From: Linyphia triangularis
Lineage: Eukaryota > Arthropoda > Arachnida > Araneae > Linyphiidae
Assembly (NCBI GenBank): GCA_963978545.1
Contig: OZ021723.1
Coordinates: 94,966,002 to 95,030,001, forward strand
Direction: 5' to 3'
DNA: 64,000 nt
Part shown: one piece after another, positions 45,171 through 58,056 of the stretch
Layout: each line of letters begins with the position of its first letter
Numbering within the stretch: position 1 is the stretch's first letter
Translations under genes and position numbers: made by a program
The notes under the pieces: model-generated
Told to the model about the DNA's origin: nothing
Databases searched by the model: none
The model's input: the letters and a program-made list of their open reading frames with translations, nothing else

Positions 45171-48100
45171 TAACCTACTTTAAAATTAAGTTACTAAATT
45201 ATATAAACTATGTTTTGCTTTAAATCTAGATAACAGAAGTTTCTCAAATATTAAAGATAATTTTATATTATTAGTCTCTTAAAGGGAAGAATTTGTGGGT
45301 AAATGTTCAATTTCTTCGTAAAGGAATTTCTGGTTTTAAATAAAAGATTATTTATTGGAGTACAAGATTATTTAAATATTTTTTTTTTAAATAATAAGTT
45401 TTTGTATTTTAGTTTTTAAGAAAAATTAAACTGAAAGTATTCCAGTGTAACCATTAATCATTTTTGAAACAACAAGATTTTGAATAAATTAATTTTGCAC
45501 AAATTAATTTTTAAAATTTATTCCCTAAAAGTATAATAATTTTAAATTTATTCTTATATCTAATTTAGAATAGATTATCTAGTTAGGCATTGTAAATATT
45601 CCAGCTTTGATGCTTCTTCATCCATCTTCGTATGCAGTCTTACCTAAGTTGTGATTTCTGATGGGTTTGCGCTGTGACGTCGCGATCTGGTTGTTTCGAG
45701 CCTGATACAACTATAACACTCCCCTCGTGAAACTAGCTAGAAACTCGAGCTAGTTAAAAATAAATTTTACAAGTTATATTAATTTATTAATACTCAATAA
45801 AAAGAAGATTTTTATTTGCAAAATACATTATAGTAGTAATACGATACCAATTTTACTACCGGGTTACCTATATTAAATTTTGTATTGATAATAAATAACT
45901 ATTATAAATACTTTTAATAGTAGCATGTATGCTACCATGATAATATAAAATGCAAATATAGAAAATCCTTTCTCTTTATACTTTTAATTTAAAAAAAATT
46001 AACATTTGTACCTATGATACTGTATTGTCTTCTGTAATCTATGATTGCTGATATAAATGTGTTGCATTAAAACTAATAATTTTATTAAAATATGTAAAAC
46101 ATTACTATTACCATTGAGTACATTTTAATAAAGTATATAAATAATATATCCACTTTTAATTTTCACAAATTTAAAAAACATCTCATCAAAAATTAATCTT
46201 TAGCTATTTAATTCAAGGCATGCATAGGAAGATTTAAAAACGCATTTTATTTAAATTTTGTTAATATATGACCACTCTTCCAAAAAACATAATAAATAAT
46301 ATATAGTAGTAAATCTAATAATGTAATTACTAAAAATAATGTTTTTAATAATTCTTCCAGTTTCAATAACACTGTAAAGTTAAAATAAAACTTGGTAAAT
46401 TGCAAAGACATATTTTTATTGCAAATATGCTTTTAAAATGTAGTTAGCAACGACTGATTGCTCTGGAATTGAAAAGGAAAATGCTAATTTAAACATATCT
46501 ACAAATATTCACCAAATACAAACAATTAATGAAAGCAAAACTTGTTACCTTTGTTAAGATGTAAATTCATACAAACAAATAATTAAACCATACTTTTAAT
46601 TTGTTAAAATTACAGGCACTGCATTATTTTTAACACGATTGAATAGATGGTAACATATCTGATAGCACCGACAGTGGGTTACTCTCAACATTAAAGATAT
46701 TTCTAATAAGATGAAAACAAACCTTGAACTTAATAAAATAATTTTAAAGTACCGATTCGTATTGTAGTATATGCCATACATTGAAAATTTCTATTACAAA
46801 ATAAAAAGCTTTCTCTCACTGATTTCTTATACTGATGAATACAAACTGCACTCATGACCAAATTCATTGTTCCGAAAAAAAATCTTTACAGAAATAAATT
46901 ATTTACTGTTACACATTTGTGTATTCTCCTTACACCCATCCCTATTAAAATATTCATTTTTCCGCTTTGTGTTTCATTTCACGCTCAAGAACAAAGAGAT
47001 TGAAGAATCTGAAATTTTCATGTTGCCAAACACGCACTTATTCATCAATTAAACATATTCGAATTAGGTTTGTGCTCTTAATGATAATCATGGAAATGGT
47101 TTCGAAAATAAGTCTGTATTATTAATTCTTATAGAAATAGGTAAATTAAAAATATATGTGATTTTCAATTCATTGAGGTCGATGATAAGTCCGTTTGGCG
47201 AAACAAATATTGCACATTTAAAGTATATTTTGCAATTATATCATGAAGAAAATGGTTGTTTTGTATAAATAAAATATCTTGGTATTATATTGAGTACAGG
47301 GTGTCTCAAAGAAAAATTAAACATTAGGAAAATGAATTTAAAAAAAAAAGAAAAACGGAAGACATAAGAAATGTATCGTTTGTTGTCTTCTTCAAGATAA
47401 ACTAAAGAATTTTATCCCATCAATTTTTAAAAATAGTTACAAAATTCACCATCAGATGACGATGTTAACTAAATAAAAAAGGTCTAAACATGTTGCACAA
47501 TCTGCAAAACGATGTTCTCGAAATATTCATAATTTCCAACGACACATCGCCATTGATCAAAATAGCGTTTTGTAGCTTTTGGACATTTTTTTAATTCTAC
47601 AGCGCTATCTATTGGTGAACTTTAAAACTATTTTTGGAAATTAAAGGTTACAATTCCGTGGCTTCCCAAGTAGAATGCAGCAGATGGTACATTTCTATAA
47701 TCGTCGTATTTTTTTTTTTTAATTAATTTTGTAAAGGGGTTAGTCTTTTTTAAAACTAAGGTATATAATGATTGAGAAACAATTGCGAAGTATGGGGTAC
47801 TTTTTTCCTGATATATGTTATGCTTGGTGAGCGATACATATAAATAGACACCTCTTATATCTCATGTTAGGATTACTGATTTGAGTAGAATAAAAACTCT
47901 GAGAATCGACATTGAAATAACAGAAATAAAAAAATTCAAAATAAATTATTTTTATTGAATTTTAAATTGTATGTGAAACATGAGTGTTTTCTATCCCTTA
48001 AGCCGCCCCCCCCCCCTCCTCCCTCACTACCGTCAAGATAAAAAAAATTCACACCATTTATAAGCATACTCTTAGCACATTTAATAATCTGTTTAGCTCA

Positions 48101-50056
48101 ATATGCACAATTTCTTCTGAAACAAGTCAGTTAGATAATTTAAAAACATTTTTAAAATATGTCTCCCAAATGTTTTGAAACTGACTCTTATCTAGCGAAA
48201 TTCAACAATAGGGGAATTTTTTACTGTAGCCATTCAAGCAAAAGACTAAACAATGAGAGAGAAAAGAAAAAAAAAGAACAAAAAAAAAAACACATTTGAA
48301 AGTTTACATTGGAAATGCAAGAAGACTACGCATATTACTTCTGACGAGTTAGTTTATAATCTGTTTGTGGAAAGTAACTCAGCAATTTGACAAACAATGA
48401 AAAAGAGGGAAAAGTTTTTAGGCAAAAAGAGAAAAAAGTTCGTTATTTAACTAACTTAAACTTCTTGAACTTAAAGGAATGGTTCAACACTAATGTCTCA
48501 TAGAAACACTATTATATCACCTCAACCCGATAATCTAATAATAATAAGAATGTATTATTTTATCACTATTTCTCAATTTCCAGCTATTCAAAATTGAAAA
48601 AGTATTGGCATATTTAAAAATTGACGAATTAAAAAATCGAATTATTCAAGTATAGCTTCATTACTTTATTTGATGAAATTTCAATTCATCTGATTTCCTT
48701 TTCTTTATGCAATTTAAAGAATTTCTTTTTAAATTACGTGACTTACCGATAAGTTTAATTAGTAATAGGTGAGTACTTTCATTGAATTAATAATAAAAAA
48801 AATATATCACGTAATTATTTGACACTCAAGTGAAACTTCATCTTTCGCGATTGATCACACGACTAGCGATCCGTGTCCAATATTTTAAAAATAATTGCCC
48901 TTATCTATCATAATTATTCAACCCCGAAAAGCGACATCATTTGGGCTTTCACACATCGCCGGTATTCTTTCGTAAGAAATTATGTTTTATTATGAAGAAG
49001 AGCATTAAAAACACATTTTTTGTCATCAAATGATATCATCCATCATTGAGAGATCGCGAACCCACTTTATGCAAAAATATATTTTTTATCTTTACGGTCC
49101 AGAAATCACATTTTTCAGCGAACTTACGAAATTTTTCATTTTCTTAAAATCGGATATTTTTCTTTTTCCTATTTATTTTGAAACGGTTTTACGAAATAAT
49201 GTCGTATTAAGATTGAAATGGTTTTTTTTATACTTATATAGGATATGCAGGTAAAAAGTTTTTCTTTGAAAAATGTTCCGATAAAGTTAATAATAATTTA
49301 GCCAAAACTAAATTTAATTACATACTTTTAATCAAGTTTTGGGGCTTGTGTTGCTCTTTTATTCATTCCTATTGAAAAATGTTCCTTAGTTTTTATTAAA
49401 ATTATAGAAGTATATAGATAGCATTTGAACTAATTGCAGGAAATTCATTCTGTGAGTTTTAGTTTTCAAGTTTTTAAATAGTATTCATTTTAATTTTAAA
49501 AAAAATAGTTTGTAAGCAATTAAAAGGTAAGGGATTATTATTAAAATGAATGAAAAATATAAATGATTAAAATTAAGGGAAAAAAATTATTAAAATTAAG
49601 GGGGGAAAAGGATTAAAATTAAGGGGAAAAAATGATTCAGTAATTTATCATATATGAACATTGTCATATATGAACTATGAAAAGTTGTCTAGCACCCAGT
49701 GAAATGGGTCTGCACCCCCCTGCAAATATTCCTGGGAGCGCCCATGTTCAGCTCGAATAAATTTTTTTTGCACTAACTGTAAAGTATTTTTATATATCAC
49801 GTCCTTGCGAAATTGTTTTGCAGCCTTTCATGATTAAATTTCACATCTGAACAATTAAATTTCAGAATTTTTCCAAGTTTAAGGAGATAGTTATTTTTAT
49901 CCAAGTGTACTTAAAGTGCATGGATCAGTTTTTAACTTTAAAAGTAAGTTACATAGACCCAAAAGAATAATATACATAAATATAACTTGAAATCGTGTTT
50001 CCAACAGTTGTGGGTCTCAGGAGGATATAACATTTGTGCATTAATCCTATTTTAAT
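45170..50056. other. Long stretch with no firm features
   Basis: Read on both strands without finding an exon or bounded element. ACAGGGTGTCTCAAAG at about 47298 resembles the end of a mariner-type element, but no partner end was found. A poly-C run lies at about 48006-48015. Confidence 0.45.
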
Positions 50057-50069
50057 CATCTGTTACTTC

Positions 50070-50249
50070 TTGTTGGTTGCTTTCAGATTATCTGGCGCCG
50101 TCAGCAACACGAGGGCTGTAATGCGCCGAAACATTCGTCATTAGACAAGCCAACATACATTTACAAACACCCATGCCTAACACGGGACTCGAACCCGCAA
50201 CCTCGCGGTCTAGAAGCTAGTACGCTAACCACTATACAGTTTGGTTGGC
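50070..50249 (-). mobile_element. S1 tRNA-derived SINE, copy 4
   Basis: Reverse orientation, flanked by CATCTGTTACTTC at 50057-50069 and 50250-50262. The inverse B-box GGACTCGAACCCGCAACC is visible. Confidence 0.95.
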
Positions 50250-50262
50250 CATCTGTTACTTC

Positions 50263-50591
50263 AATGGCCAATGTTTATTTTTTTTTAAATGTCTGCATTT
50301 TAACTGTGTTTAGTTTTGGGTGAAGGCAGCAACTCTTGCACCAACTTAATTCTCAAACCCTGGGCACTAAATCGTGACGTCATGCATCTCAGTTGAAACG
50401 AAATAATTTTATAGAACACAGAAAATTCCCACTATTCATAAGTGAGTCACAAATTTGAATGGTACTTTAAGTTCTGTCCTTAACATTTTTGTACAATTTT
50501 TGTTTTTTAATTTAATGCTTTTTATTAAAGAGGGAAATATTTTTAGGGCAACTTAGTTCCCTAAGATTTGGTACAGAATAATCAACTGCTG

Positions 50592-50628
<37 letters not shown>

Positions 50629-50709
50629 CTAGGATTATTTGTAATGTAATATTTAAAAACAACTACGAAATACATTCTTTAATAAATACATAAACAGTTT
50701 TTTACATCT
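50263..50709. other. Non-coding stretch
   Basis: A poly-T run of about 34 bases lies at 50592-50625. Nothing else. Confidence 0.45.
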
Positions 50710-50954
50710 TTATTGAATATGTACTTTTGTAAACATTTTGAAATCGAGCGTTGTCTCTCTGTCGGATTTTTTTTTTTCTTGTGGCACTTTATCCATAATT
50801 GTCTCAGGATAAAAATATCCAGGAAAATCCACAAATATGGATGAAACTGCATCGGATCCTGGACGTTTAATTTTTTAATAAGAGCATCAGTTTCCGGGTC
50901 ATATACAGAGGTTGTGTGGTAGAAATTCCTCTTTGTGAAATGTAATTCACAAAT
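50710..50954 (-). pseudogene. THAP zinc-finger exon relic with one frameshift
   Basis: On the minus strand a good acceptor (TTTACTTTTAG) opens at 50954 and the exon reads ICELHFTKRNFYHTTSVYDP then ETDALIKK. After an A run the frame changes to KIKRPGSDAVSSIFVDFPGY, and the exon ends ...FKMFTKVHIQ and TAA (50712-50710), overlapping an AATAAA. The C-x2-H-F pair and the (D)AVxSIF box are the second half of a THAP DNA-binding domain, as found in P-element-type transposases and host THAP proteins. One missing A in the run explains the frameshift. The first half (C-x-C, FPxD) was not found upstream. It is either a pseudogene exon or a sequencing error in a live one. Confidence 0.5.
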
Positions 50955-52854
50955 CTAAAAGTAAATTTATTAATAAAAACAGCATAAACAAAAGAACAAA
51001 AATTAAAATGCGGCATAAATACATTTTAAATACACCGTTTTATCAGTTTTATCTGGTTTCATATTTTATTTGACATTTTCCTAATTTCGTGCTAGTAACA
51101 AACCATGTACTTTAATGAACATATGCTACCAGTGATTGAAAACACAGTGTCATATTACCATGTGACAGCCAAAGTTTAATTTACATCCCCTTACTTAGCT
51201 GTGGAGCCAATATAATTCTTAAAATGTTCAAATGCCTATGGCATACATTGCAAGACACTTTTTAAGTAGGTTTAATTCCAAATGAATGAATTGATATATG
51301 CGATGTTTTTGTTTTGTAGAATTTTTAATTATGATGTAACGACCGTCATAACGAAATAAATTAAGTTTCAAATAAGCGTAGTCAAATTTAAATAATTCTC
51401 CACATAAGCTCACAAATTACAAAGAGTATATATGCCACTTTGTAAATAAATTGCTTCAAATTAAGTTTCATTTATTAATTCTTTATTTAAATCAAGTGGC
51501 TCGAATTATAACCTACTTATAGAGAATTTGAGCTTTTATATATGGTAAACATAATTTTATATTGTATTGCCTGCATTACTAATAACACTAAAATATTTTA
51601 TTTATAAGTCTCTTTTCCATTTAAAAGTACTGATTTAGGAGTTTTTCTTTTCTATTTAATAATATTTCTTATTTTGAATTCAGTAATTTTTATGCTAAAG
51701 TTTAATTACGGCATAAGAATATTTCTAATCGGAAAATGCAGAAACGTATAATTTGATCCATAACATGTTTACATATACCATTTTGAAAGAAGAATAAATT
51801 TGAAAGTATCCGATAATAGTTTTCATTTGAAATAATACGCTTTAGCCAGGAATTTTCTACCTGGATATATTTACATTTTTAATCCTTTAACGAAATTGTT
51901 CGTAAAAAGTGTAAGAATCCTCAGTATTTGTTCATTCCATTTTATGATTTAGGGAGAGAAAATTTGTATACAGCACTATTTTTTGGTGTGGAATCGGTGT
52001 TTAAAAATTCATGGATTTAAAGTAATTTTCCAATGTCAAAACATCCATAGCAGTAAGTCTTATTGAAATTCAAATGCTCACTGATTTCTAATTATGGTCT
52101 TTTTAAGGGAGCATACCCAAAAAATTATTTTCAGAAATTGCACCACTAAAATTTAAACTATAGTAATTTTGCATTGTGTTGATGGTAAGTAAACATAATT
52201 TAACCTACAAAAATATTTTGAATAAAGAATTTTTGATTAATTAATTTTTTTAAGTTTTTTCTAACTTTTTACAAAATGCTACTCCTATCACAATTTTAAA
52301 TATTTTTTCATGAAATTTTCACAATATATATCCGTATTATAATTGTTAACAATAGTTAGTATGGATTTGAAGATGATAGCTATGGAAAAGGTTTTATATG
52401 TTTTTGCACTAAAAACAGCAGAAATAAAAATTTTTTTTTTTTCAAGTTTTCAACTTTTTAATTAAAAAAAGTAATAAATAAAATAAACATAGCACACCTT
52501 ATTACATACTAACTTTTGTTCATCAGATGTATATAAATACTCTATAAAAAATTTCCCAATCCTAACAAAATTTAGAAAAAAGCTTTAGGGATTTATACAA
52601 TACTCAAATTGAAAAATAAAGGAACTGAGAAAAACAGTTTTCAGCTTTGATAGTGTAAGATGGTTTAGAAAATATAACTTTTTATTTATCAAAGGTACAA
52701 GTATAAATTTTTGCACAGCTATTTAGAAAGATATTCTCCACATTATGGGATACAAGTTTTAAAATTTACATTTCCGTCGTTATTTGGGAAATAAATATGT
52801 GGAAACAATATAAAAAAAAAAAAATTTTTAAATCATATCAATAAACAGATAATA
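50955..52854. other. Non-coding AT-rich stretch
   Basis: TTTTAAGGGAGCATACCC near 52101 recalls a transposon end, but no partner was found. No gene seen. Confidence 0.4.
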
Positions 52855-54100
52855 TTTATAATAATAAAACAAGATGTGTGTCTGTCTGTCTGTCTGTCCG
52901 TCTGTCTGTAAATCTATAGAAACCTACTTAAAATTGAAGTAGAGCTCTGAAATTTTCAGCATAAATAGTTTTGGTCTTCTAATTGCATAAATGTTAAACA
53001 GAATGTTAAAATTTTAATTAGTTCTTTTTTAATTAATTTTTTTTTTTACAAAGCAACTTCAAACAGAGATACATCTCCGAAATTTTCCTCATAAGTAGTT
53101 TTAGCCTTCAAATTGTAGTTTTGAAAAACAGAATTTTAAAATTTTGATTAGTTTTTTTTATTAATTTTCTTAATTAATTAAAAGAAAATTTACAAAACGA
53201 CTTCTAATAGGGCTACAGTTCTGAAATTTTCAACCTAAGTAGTTTTGGCCTTCTAATTGAACTTTAGAAAAACAGAATTTTTAATATTTGTTAATTTGTC
53301 ATTAATAAATTTTTTTAATTAATTAATATATATTTTTAAAAAATTATTTCAAATAGGGCTACAGCTTTGAAATTTTCAACATAAGTAGTTGTGGCCTTCT
53401 AATTGGATTTTTGCAAAACTTAATTTTAAAATTTTATTTGTTTTTTAACTTTTTTTAATTAATTAACAAATATTTTACAAAACGATTTGTAATCGGGCTA
53501 CAGTTCTGGAATTTTCAACACAAGCAGTTTTGTCCTTCTAATTGGAATGGTCAAAAGAATGTTAAAATTTTAATTTGTTTTTTAATGAATTTTTTTAATG
53601 AATTTTTAACAAAAAGCGACTTTTAGTAGGCTTAGAGCTTTGAAAGTTTCAACATAAGTATAGTTTTGGCCTCTAATTTTGCTTTCCACAAACACGTGTT
53701 AAAATAATCTTAAAGGAGTGTTGTATTATTGTATTAACAAAGATTTTTTTTCTCGACAAGGGAGAGGCTTCCAATACAAGACTTTACGTAGCAATTAAAT
53801 TTTAGTGAGTGAAGCGAACTTATGTTTACGCAGCAAGGAACTTTTCAGCGAGCGAAGCAAGCCTTTGCTTGCATGGCAATGAATCTTTCAATGAGTGAAG
53901 TAAGCCGGTGTTTATGTTCAATGAACTTTTCAGCGGACGAAGCCAGCCCGATTTTGCGTAGCGATGAACCTTACTGCGAGCGAAGTGCCAAAAACTGGGA
54001 CTTGTATACGAATGACAGATTTCTGCAACGCGAGGCCACATAGCTAGCTAAAATATTGCATACGTTAAAATTCCGTAGCGAAGCACGGGCATGCAGCTAA
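52855..54100 (+). mobile_element. Non-autonomous Helitron, family H1, copy 2
   Basis: Starts TTTATAATAATAAAACAAG (TC changed to TT) after A and ends AAGCACGGGCATGCAGCTAA before T, a CTAA type of CTRR terminus. It contains a (TGTC)n run, about five ~125-bp units on TCTGAAATTTTCAACATAAG, and the CAGCGAGCGAAGCAAGCC minisatellite near its 3' end, as in 12211-13282. Confidence 0.85.
53805..54010. repeat. ~55-bp GCGAGCGAAGC minisatellite inside Helitron H1
   Basis: About four units with the order GCRAGCGAAGCRAGCC, TTGCRTAGCAATGAA, CTTTTCA. The matching array lies at about 12995-13190 in the other H1 copy. Confidence 0.75.
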
Positions 54101-55359
54101 TATAAAATAAGAAAGGGATTTACCTGATTTTTTAATAAAAATAAGTGAACTTCATTTAGTAGGTTTGCAGGTGAAGAAAATCAGCTATGTGTGGTGACGT
54201 CACATTCAATTCATTAGAGCGTGACAAAATGAAACACGCATTGTGATTGGGTAATAGAATATGAACATTTGAGTATATTTTCTAAGTTTTGTTGCGATTG
54301 GTACTAAGCACGTTACAGGTGTTGCCATTCTGTGCAATCCCAAACCTAATAACGTTTCGAATAAGATCTATTTCCTCGCATGAACTTCTTTGAATCTCAT
54401 CTGGCAACGAACAAGGTCAGAGGTGCTTTTTTTATTGAGCCATTTTGAGAACAATTATTTTAGTACTTTTCTTAAATAATTACGATAATTTCTTACTTTA
54501 AATTACCCTTTGTTAAGTAGGGTAATTTAAATCAAAACCGAAAAACGTATATTTTACGATGCGAAACTCCGAGAAATTCAATTTGGAATATTTTTATTAC
54601 GATCAAGCATGTATATTTATAAAGGTTGCATAATTTCCTAAATGTCAGAAGTTGAATCGTAATACCCATTAGGCTTTAACCTTTTTTATGTTTGGAAAAT
54701 GTTAGAACAATAATACTTAAAATAACAGTTGCAGTTTAAAGGAAACACCTTTTCTCCAATCCCTCAGAAATGCATTCTTATTTCGCCTCCTAATACATAG
54801 TTTACAATTCCTTTGAATGGTTGTGAACCCATCTAAAAGCCATTTATCATAAATTTGAAAGAATCTTATTTGCTGTACATTGCTTTTGATCAAAAATGAT
54901 TCGATAGAAAATAAAAGAAAAGGCAGCAGACAAAAGATAAATAGTTTTTTATTCTCATAAGGCCACCTGCTGCCATGTAAAAGTAATATTTTTGTTAAAA
55001 CTCAGAAGTCTGCAATTTCTTATTCTTTGGTTATTTTCTGTTGTTTTTTGTCCTCTTACTTGGCAGCTGCACAAAAGATAAAAAATAAAAAACGCTTCTT
55101 GTGTTTCCTTTTGACTTTTTCATAGACCTGAAATATGAACCCCGTCTCTTTTGGTAAAACTGGTATAAATCATTCAAAATGTTGAGCTGTTCCAAAATGA
55201 TAGTGGAATTATTTATTAAAAAGTAGGAAATCTTTCTTGAGACTTAAAAGTAATTCAGTTTAATCCAGCTCTCTTTTATACACGGTTCTGGGTTAATTTG
55301 TATTTCTTAATTTTCTGAAATATTAAACATTTTTTAAGGAAAATAATACTGATTATACA
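54101..55359. other. Non-coding stretch
   Basis: Nothing recognised. Confidence 0.45.
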
Positions 55360-55401
55360 TTTATACTAAGAAGACAAAGAATCTTTTTGTATGTCTGTTA
55401 G

Positions 55402-55456
<55 letters not shown>

Positions 55457-55920
55457 ACCTTCCAGAAAATTCTGAATTTTAAACGTAAGTAGTATTCGAT
55501 GACTAATTTAGTTCTGACAGCCTTACTGCTAAAATTTTAATTAGTATTTTTATCAAGTTTTTATCTAACGACGCCAGTTCCAAAAACTTCCGCCAATTGG
55601 CAGCTTTATAAAGACTTGGTTTCTAAAATCTTTGTACTAACAGTGATTTTTTTTTAATGAAGGAGATTATATTAAATTGAAAATCATTTTTGTTTCTTGT
55701 AGTGAGTAAATGTATAAACAGGATAAAAAAAACGATTTTGTTTGTTTTTTCTCATAGAAGAGGAATAAATATTTTCCATGAAATTTTATTTTGTTTCTCA
55801 AAGCAGCAAGAATGGGGTGGGGGGGGGGGGAGGTTAAAAATTTTAACTATGGTTTTGCGTAACAAGCCCCTTATTACGAGAACGGTTAGCGAATCATTAA
55901 AAATTAGGATATACACCGCC

Positions 55921-56637
55921 AGAGAGGGCGCTAGCAGTTTCACCGCCCCGCGCAAAAAGTTAAAATGCCGCCCCATCATAACAAAAATTAAAAGAGATAA
56001 CCAGAACCCTTCCCTGGCTTAGTAGTAAAATAAAACGTGAGCAAAAAAGTTGAAATTATGATTTGTCAGAATACAAATTTCTTGATTAATAATGTTGGCA
56101 CTAAATTTAAATTTAAAAAAAAAAAAAAAAAATTGTAGCACTTTGGTATGGGTGTGTCTATTTATTTAAATAATAATAAAAAAAGGTCATTTTTTTATTT
56201 TATACATTTTTAAGCAGGAGTTTGTTATGCTTGTGAGCGGTTTCCTTGAAATATTTTGATGTTTCATGATAAAAATATGATAAATTTTTTAATCTATATT
56301 GCTCTGTATTTTTGGTTCGGTTTTGGATTTGGTCTTTAATACACGAAAACTTTACTCATCTTTCAAAACGTGTTTTTATTTAAAAACTACATACCTCAAC
56401 TTTTTCACGCTTGAGGATTTTTGAAGTGAGTGGGTACCTATACTTAAAAGTTGATAAAAGATATTAAAATCAAATTTTATTAAAATTCTACCTATTAATT
56501 TTTCTTAAGTATTCAAATGAATCTTAGTTTAATCATTCTCTTCATAAACTAGTTAATTTTAGAACCCATTTGCCGCCTCCTAAGGTTGCCGCCTGGGGCA
56601 GGGGCCCTGCTTGCCACCCCCTTAGCGTCGGCCCTGA
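55921..56637. mobile_element. Possible hAT-like remnant
   Basis: The right end CCACCCCCTTAGCGTCGGCC then CTGA inverts to CAGGGCCGACGCTAAGGGGG, a common hAT-type terminus. A candidate left end is CAGAGAGGGCGCTAGCAG at about 55920. The similarity of the two is weak and the duplication was not found. Confidence 0.3.
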
Positions 56638-58012
56638 CACCGCGTTGCATAATGATAGAACCACTTTGTTTATTCCATGTAAAAACTTTATAATATATTT
56701 CTGAATGAGTTTATAATAATTCCTAAAATCATAATAATGTATTTAAGTAGCATGCGTGTTATCAAGCTGTTAGGAGTTTTGAGATTGGTTTAATAAGCAA
56801 ATGTTAAAAAAAATGGAAATTTGTTGTTGCAAAATGATAGCACCACCCCTACTTTTGAGTGGTATAATCGGTTCCAGAGAAGCATACGCAGTTGGATTTT
56901 AACAAACACGTAAATAAAAGCTTGGTTTGGTCAAGTTAAAATAATCTTACTTAGCTTTTATTGTGTATAGGTCTAGTTAATTGATTTGAAAAGGTGTCAT
57001 TATGTACGGGTAGGAAAAAACCATTATTAGAATTTGAAAAGAAGCAAATTTCAGCTTTGAACAAAGCAGAATTGTCGTCATGGAATATAGCAAGGCAAAT
57101 AGGACGTTCACTTCAAGTGGTTAATAATTTTCTCCATCTTGGAAGGGAAGCAGAAAACACTTGGATGTCCTCGAAAGCTAACAACATGGCAGGAAAGATT
57201 AATTGTAAAGAAAGTAAAAGTCGGTGAAGCATTGACCAGACTATCACAAGACCCCATCATCAACGTTCACAAGTCTGCTTTACCAAGAGTAGTTAGGAGC
57301 AACGAACATCTTGTGAACAAGAAGAAGAAAACACAGCCGAGACTTACAGAGCTTCACAAGCTAAAAAGAATGCAATGAAGTAAAGAATATATGACTTGGA
57401 AGGAACAATGCCTTCAAGTAGTCTTCAGTGATGAAAAAAAAAATTATTATATCTCTGGCAGTACTATAGGAGGCATCTCGGGAAATGAAGAAAGCATTTT
57501 CTCTAAGAAACAGTGTGAGGGAGGATCGGATTATGATTTGGATTGATTTAGAAGTGCCGGGTTAACAAATTTTGCATTCCCCACTGTCGAATGAAATCAG
57601 AGGATTACCAAGGCATGTTGGAAGACCATTGCTGAGGTTTGGAGAAAAAATTGGGTGTCCATTTTGGAAATTCCAACAGGACAACACAAGTAATCATGTT
57701 GCCAAATCGTCTACGGAATGTTTCCTGGATAACGGAGTACAGGTAATCAACTGGCCAGCTTCTTCTACTAATTACACAAAAGGGTTAATTTACAAGGTTC
57801 TAATTGTGACTGGTTCTATCATTTTGCAACGTAATATTTGTATTTTTCTATTTCATTACATGAAAATATAAACATCTATTATGTTTTTATTTTGTTATTT
57901 GCATTGATATTTTGTATGTTTTCAATAAAAACGTTAATATCAATAATTTTTTTCAATTATTAATATGCTAGTTTGAAAATACATGGTGGTTATATCATTA
58001 CGCAACGCAGTG
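56638..58012 (+). mobile_element. Tc1/mariner element (dead), 1375 bp
   Basis: Inverted ends CACCGCGTTGCATAATGATA and inverse TATATCATTACGCAACGCAG then TG match at about 26 of 32 positions by eye. It contains a full-length but inactivated Tc1 transposase. A TA duplication is not clear at the left end. Confidence 0.85.
56994..57810 (+). pseudogene. Tc1-type transposase pseudogene
   Basis: An N-terminal helix-turn-helix reads KKQISALNKAELSSWNIARQ then IGRSLQVVNNFL. After a frameshift near 57150 comes GCPRKLTTWQERLIVKKVKV. After a stop near 57376, MTWKEQCLQVVFSDEKK carries the first catalytic Asp (57430-57432). Then QQDNTSNHVAKSS gives the second Asp (57680-57682), and VQVINWPASSTN follows. The usual PDLNPIE that supplies the third acidic residue is missing. 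Several frameshifts and stops mean it makes no active enzyme. Confidence 0.85.
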
Positions 58013-58056
58013 CATATACATGAAAGAGTTTCCGCAACGCAGGATCCCGCAGCTAG

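Larger units (their letters stand above)
55360..58056 (+). mobile_element. Helitron H1-like element carrying nested insertions
   Basis: The left part starts TTTATACTAAGAAGACAAAG and has the H1 motifs CTGAATTTTAAACGTAAGTA and TTTGTACTAACAGTGATTTT. The right end TTCCGCAACGCAGGATCCCG then CAGCTAG is followed by T (58057). Between them sit a hAT-like piece and a complete dead Tc1 element. If both ends belong together, the original Helitron was about 0.6 kb. A poly-A run (55407-55454) lies inside. Confidence 0.5.

Noticed and set aside
47297..47760. CAGGGTGTCTCAAAG as the end of a mariner-type element
   Set aside because: No inverse partner end or transposase relic was found nearby, so left unannotated.
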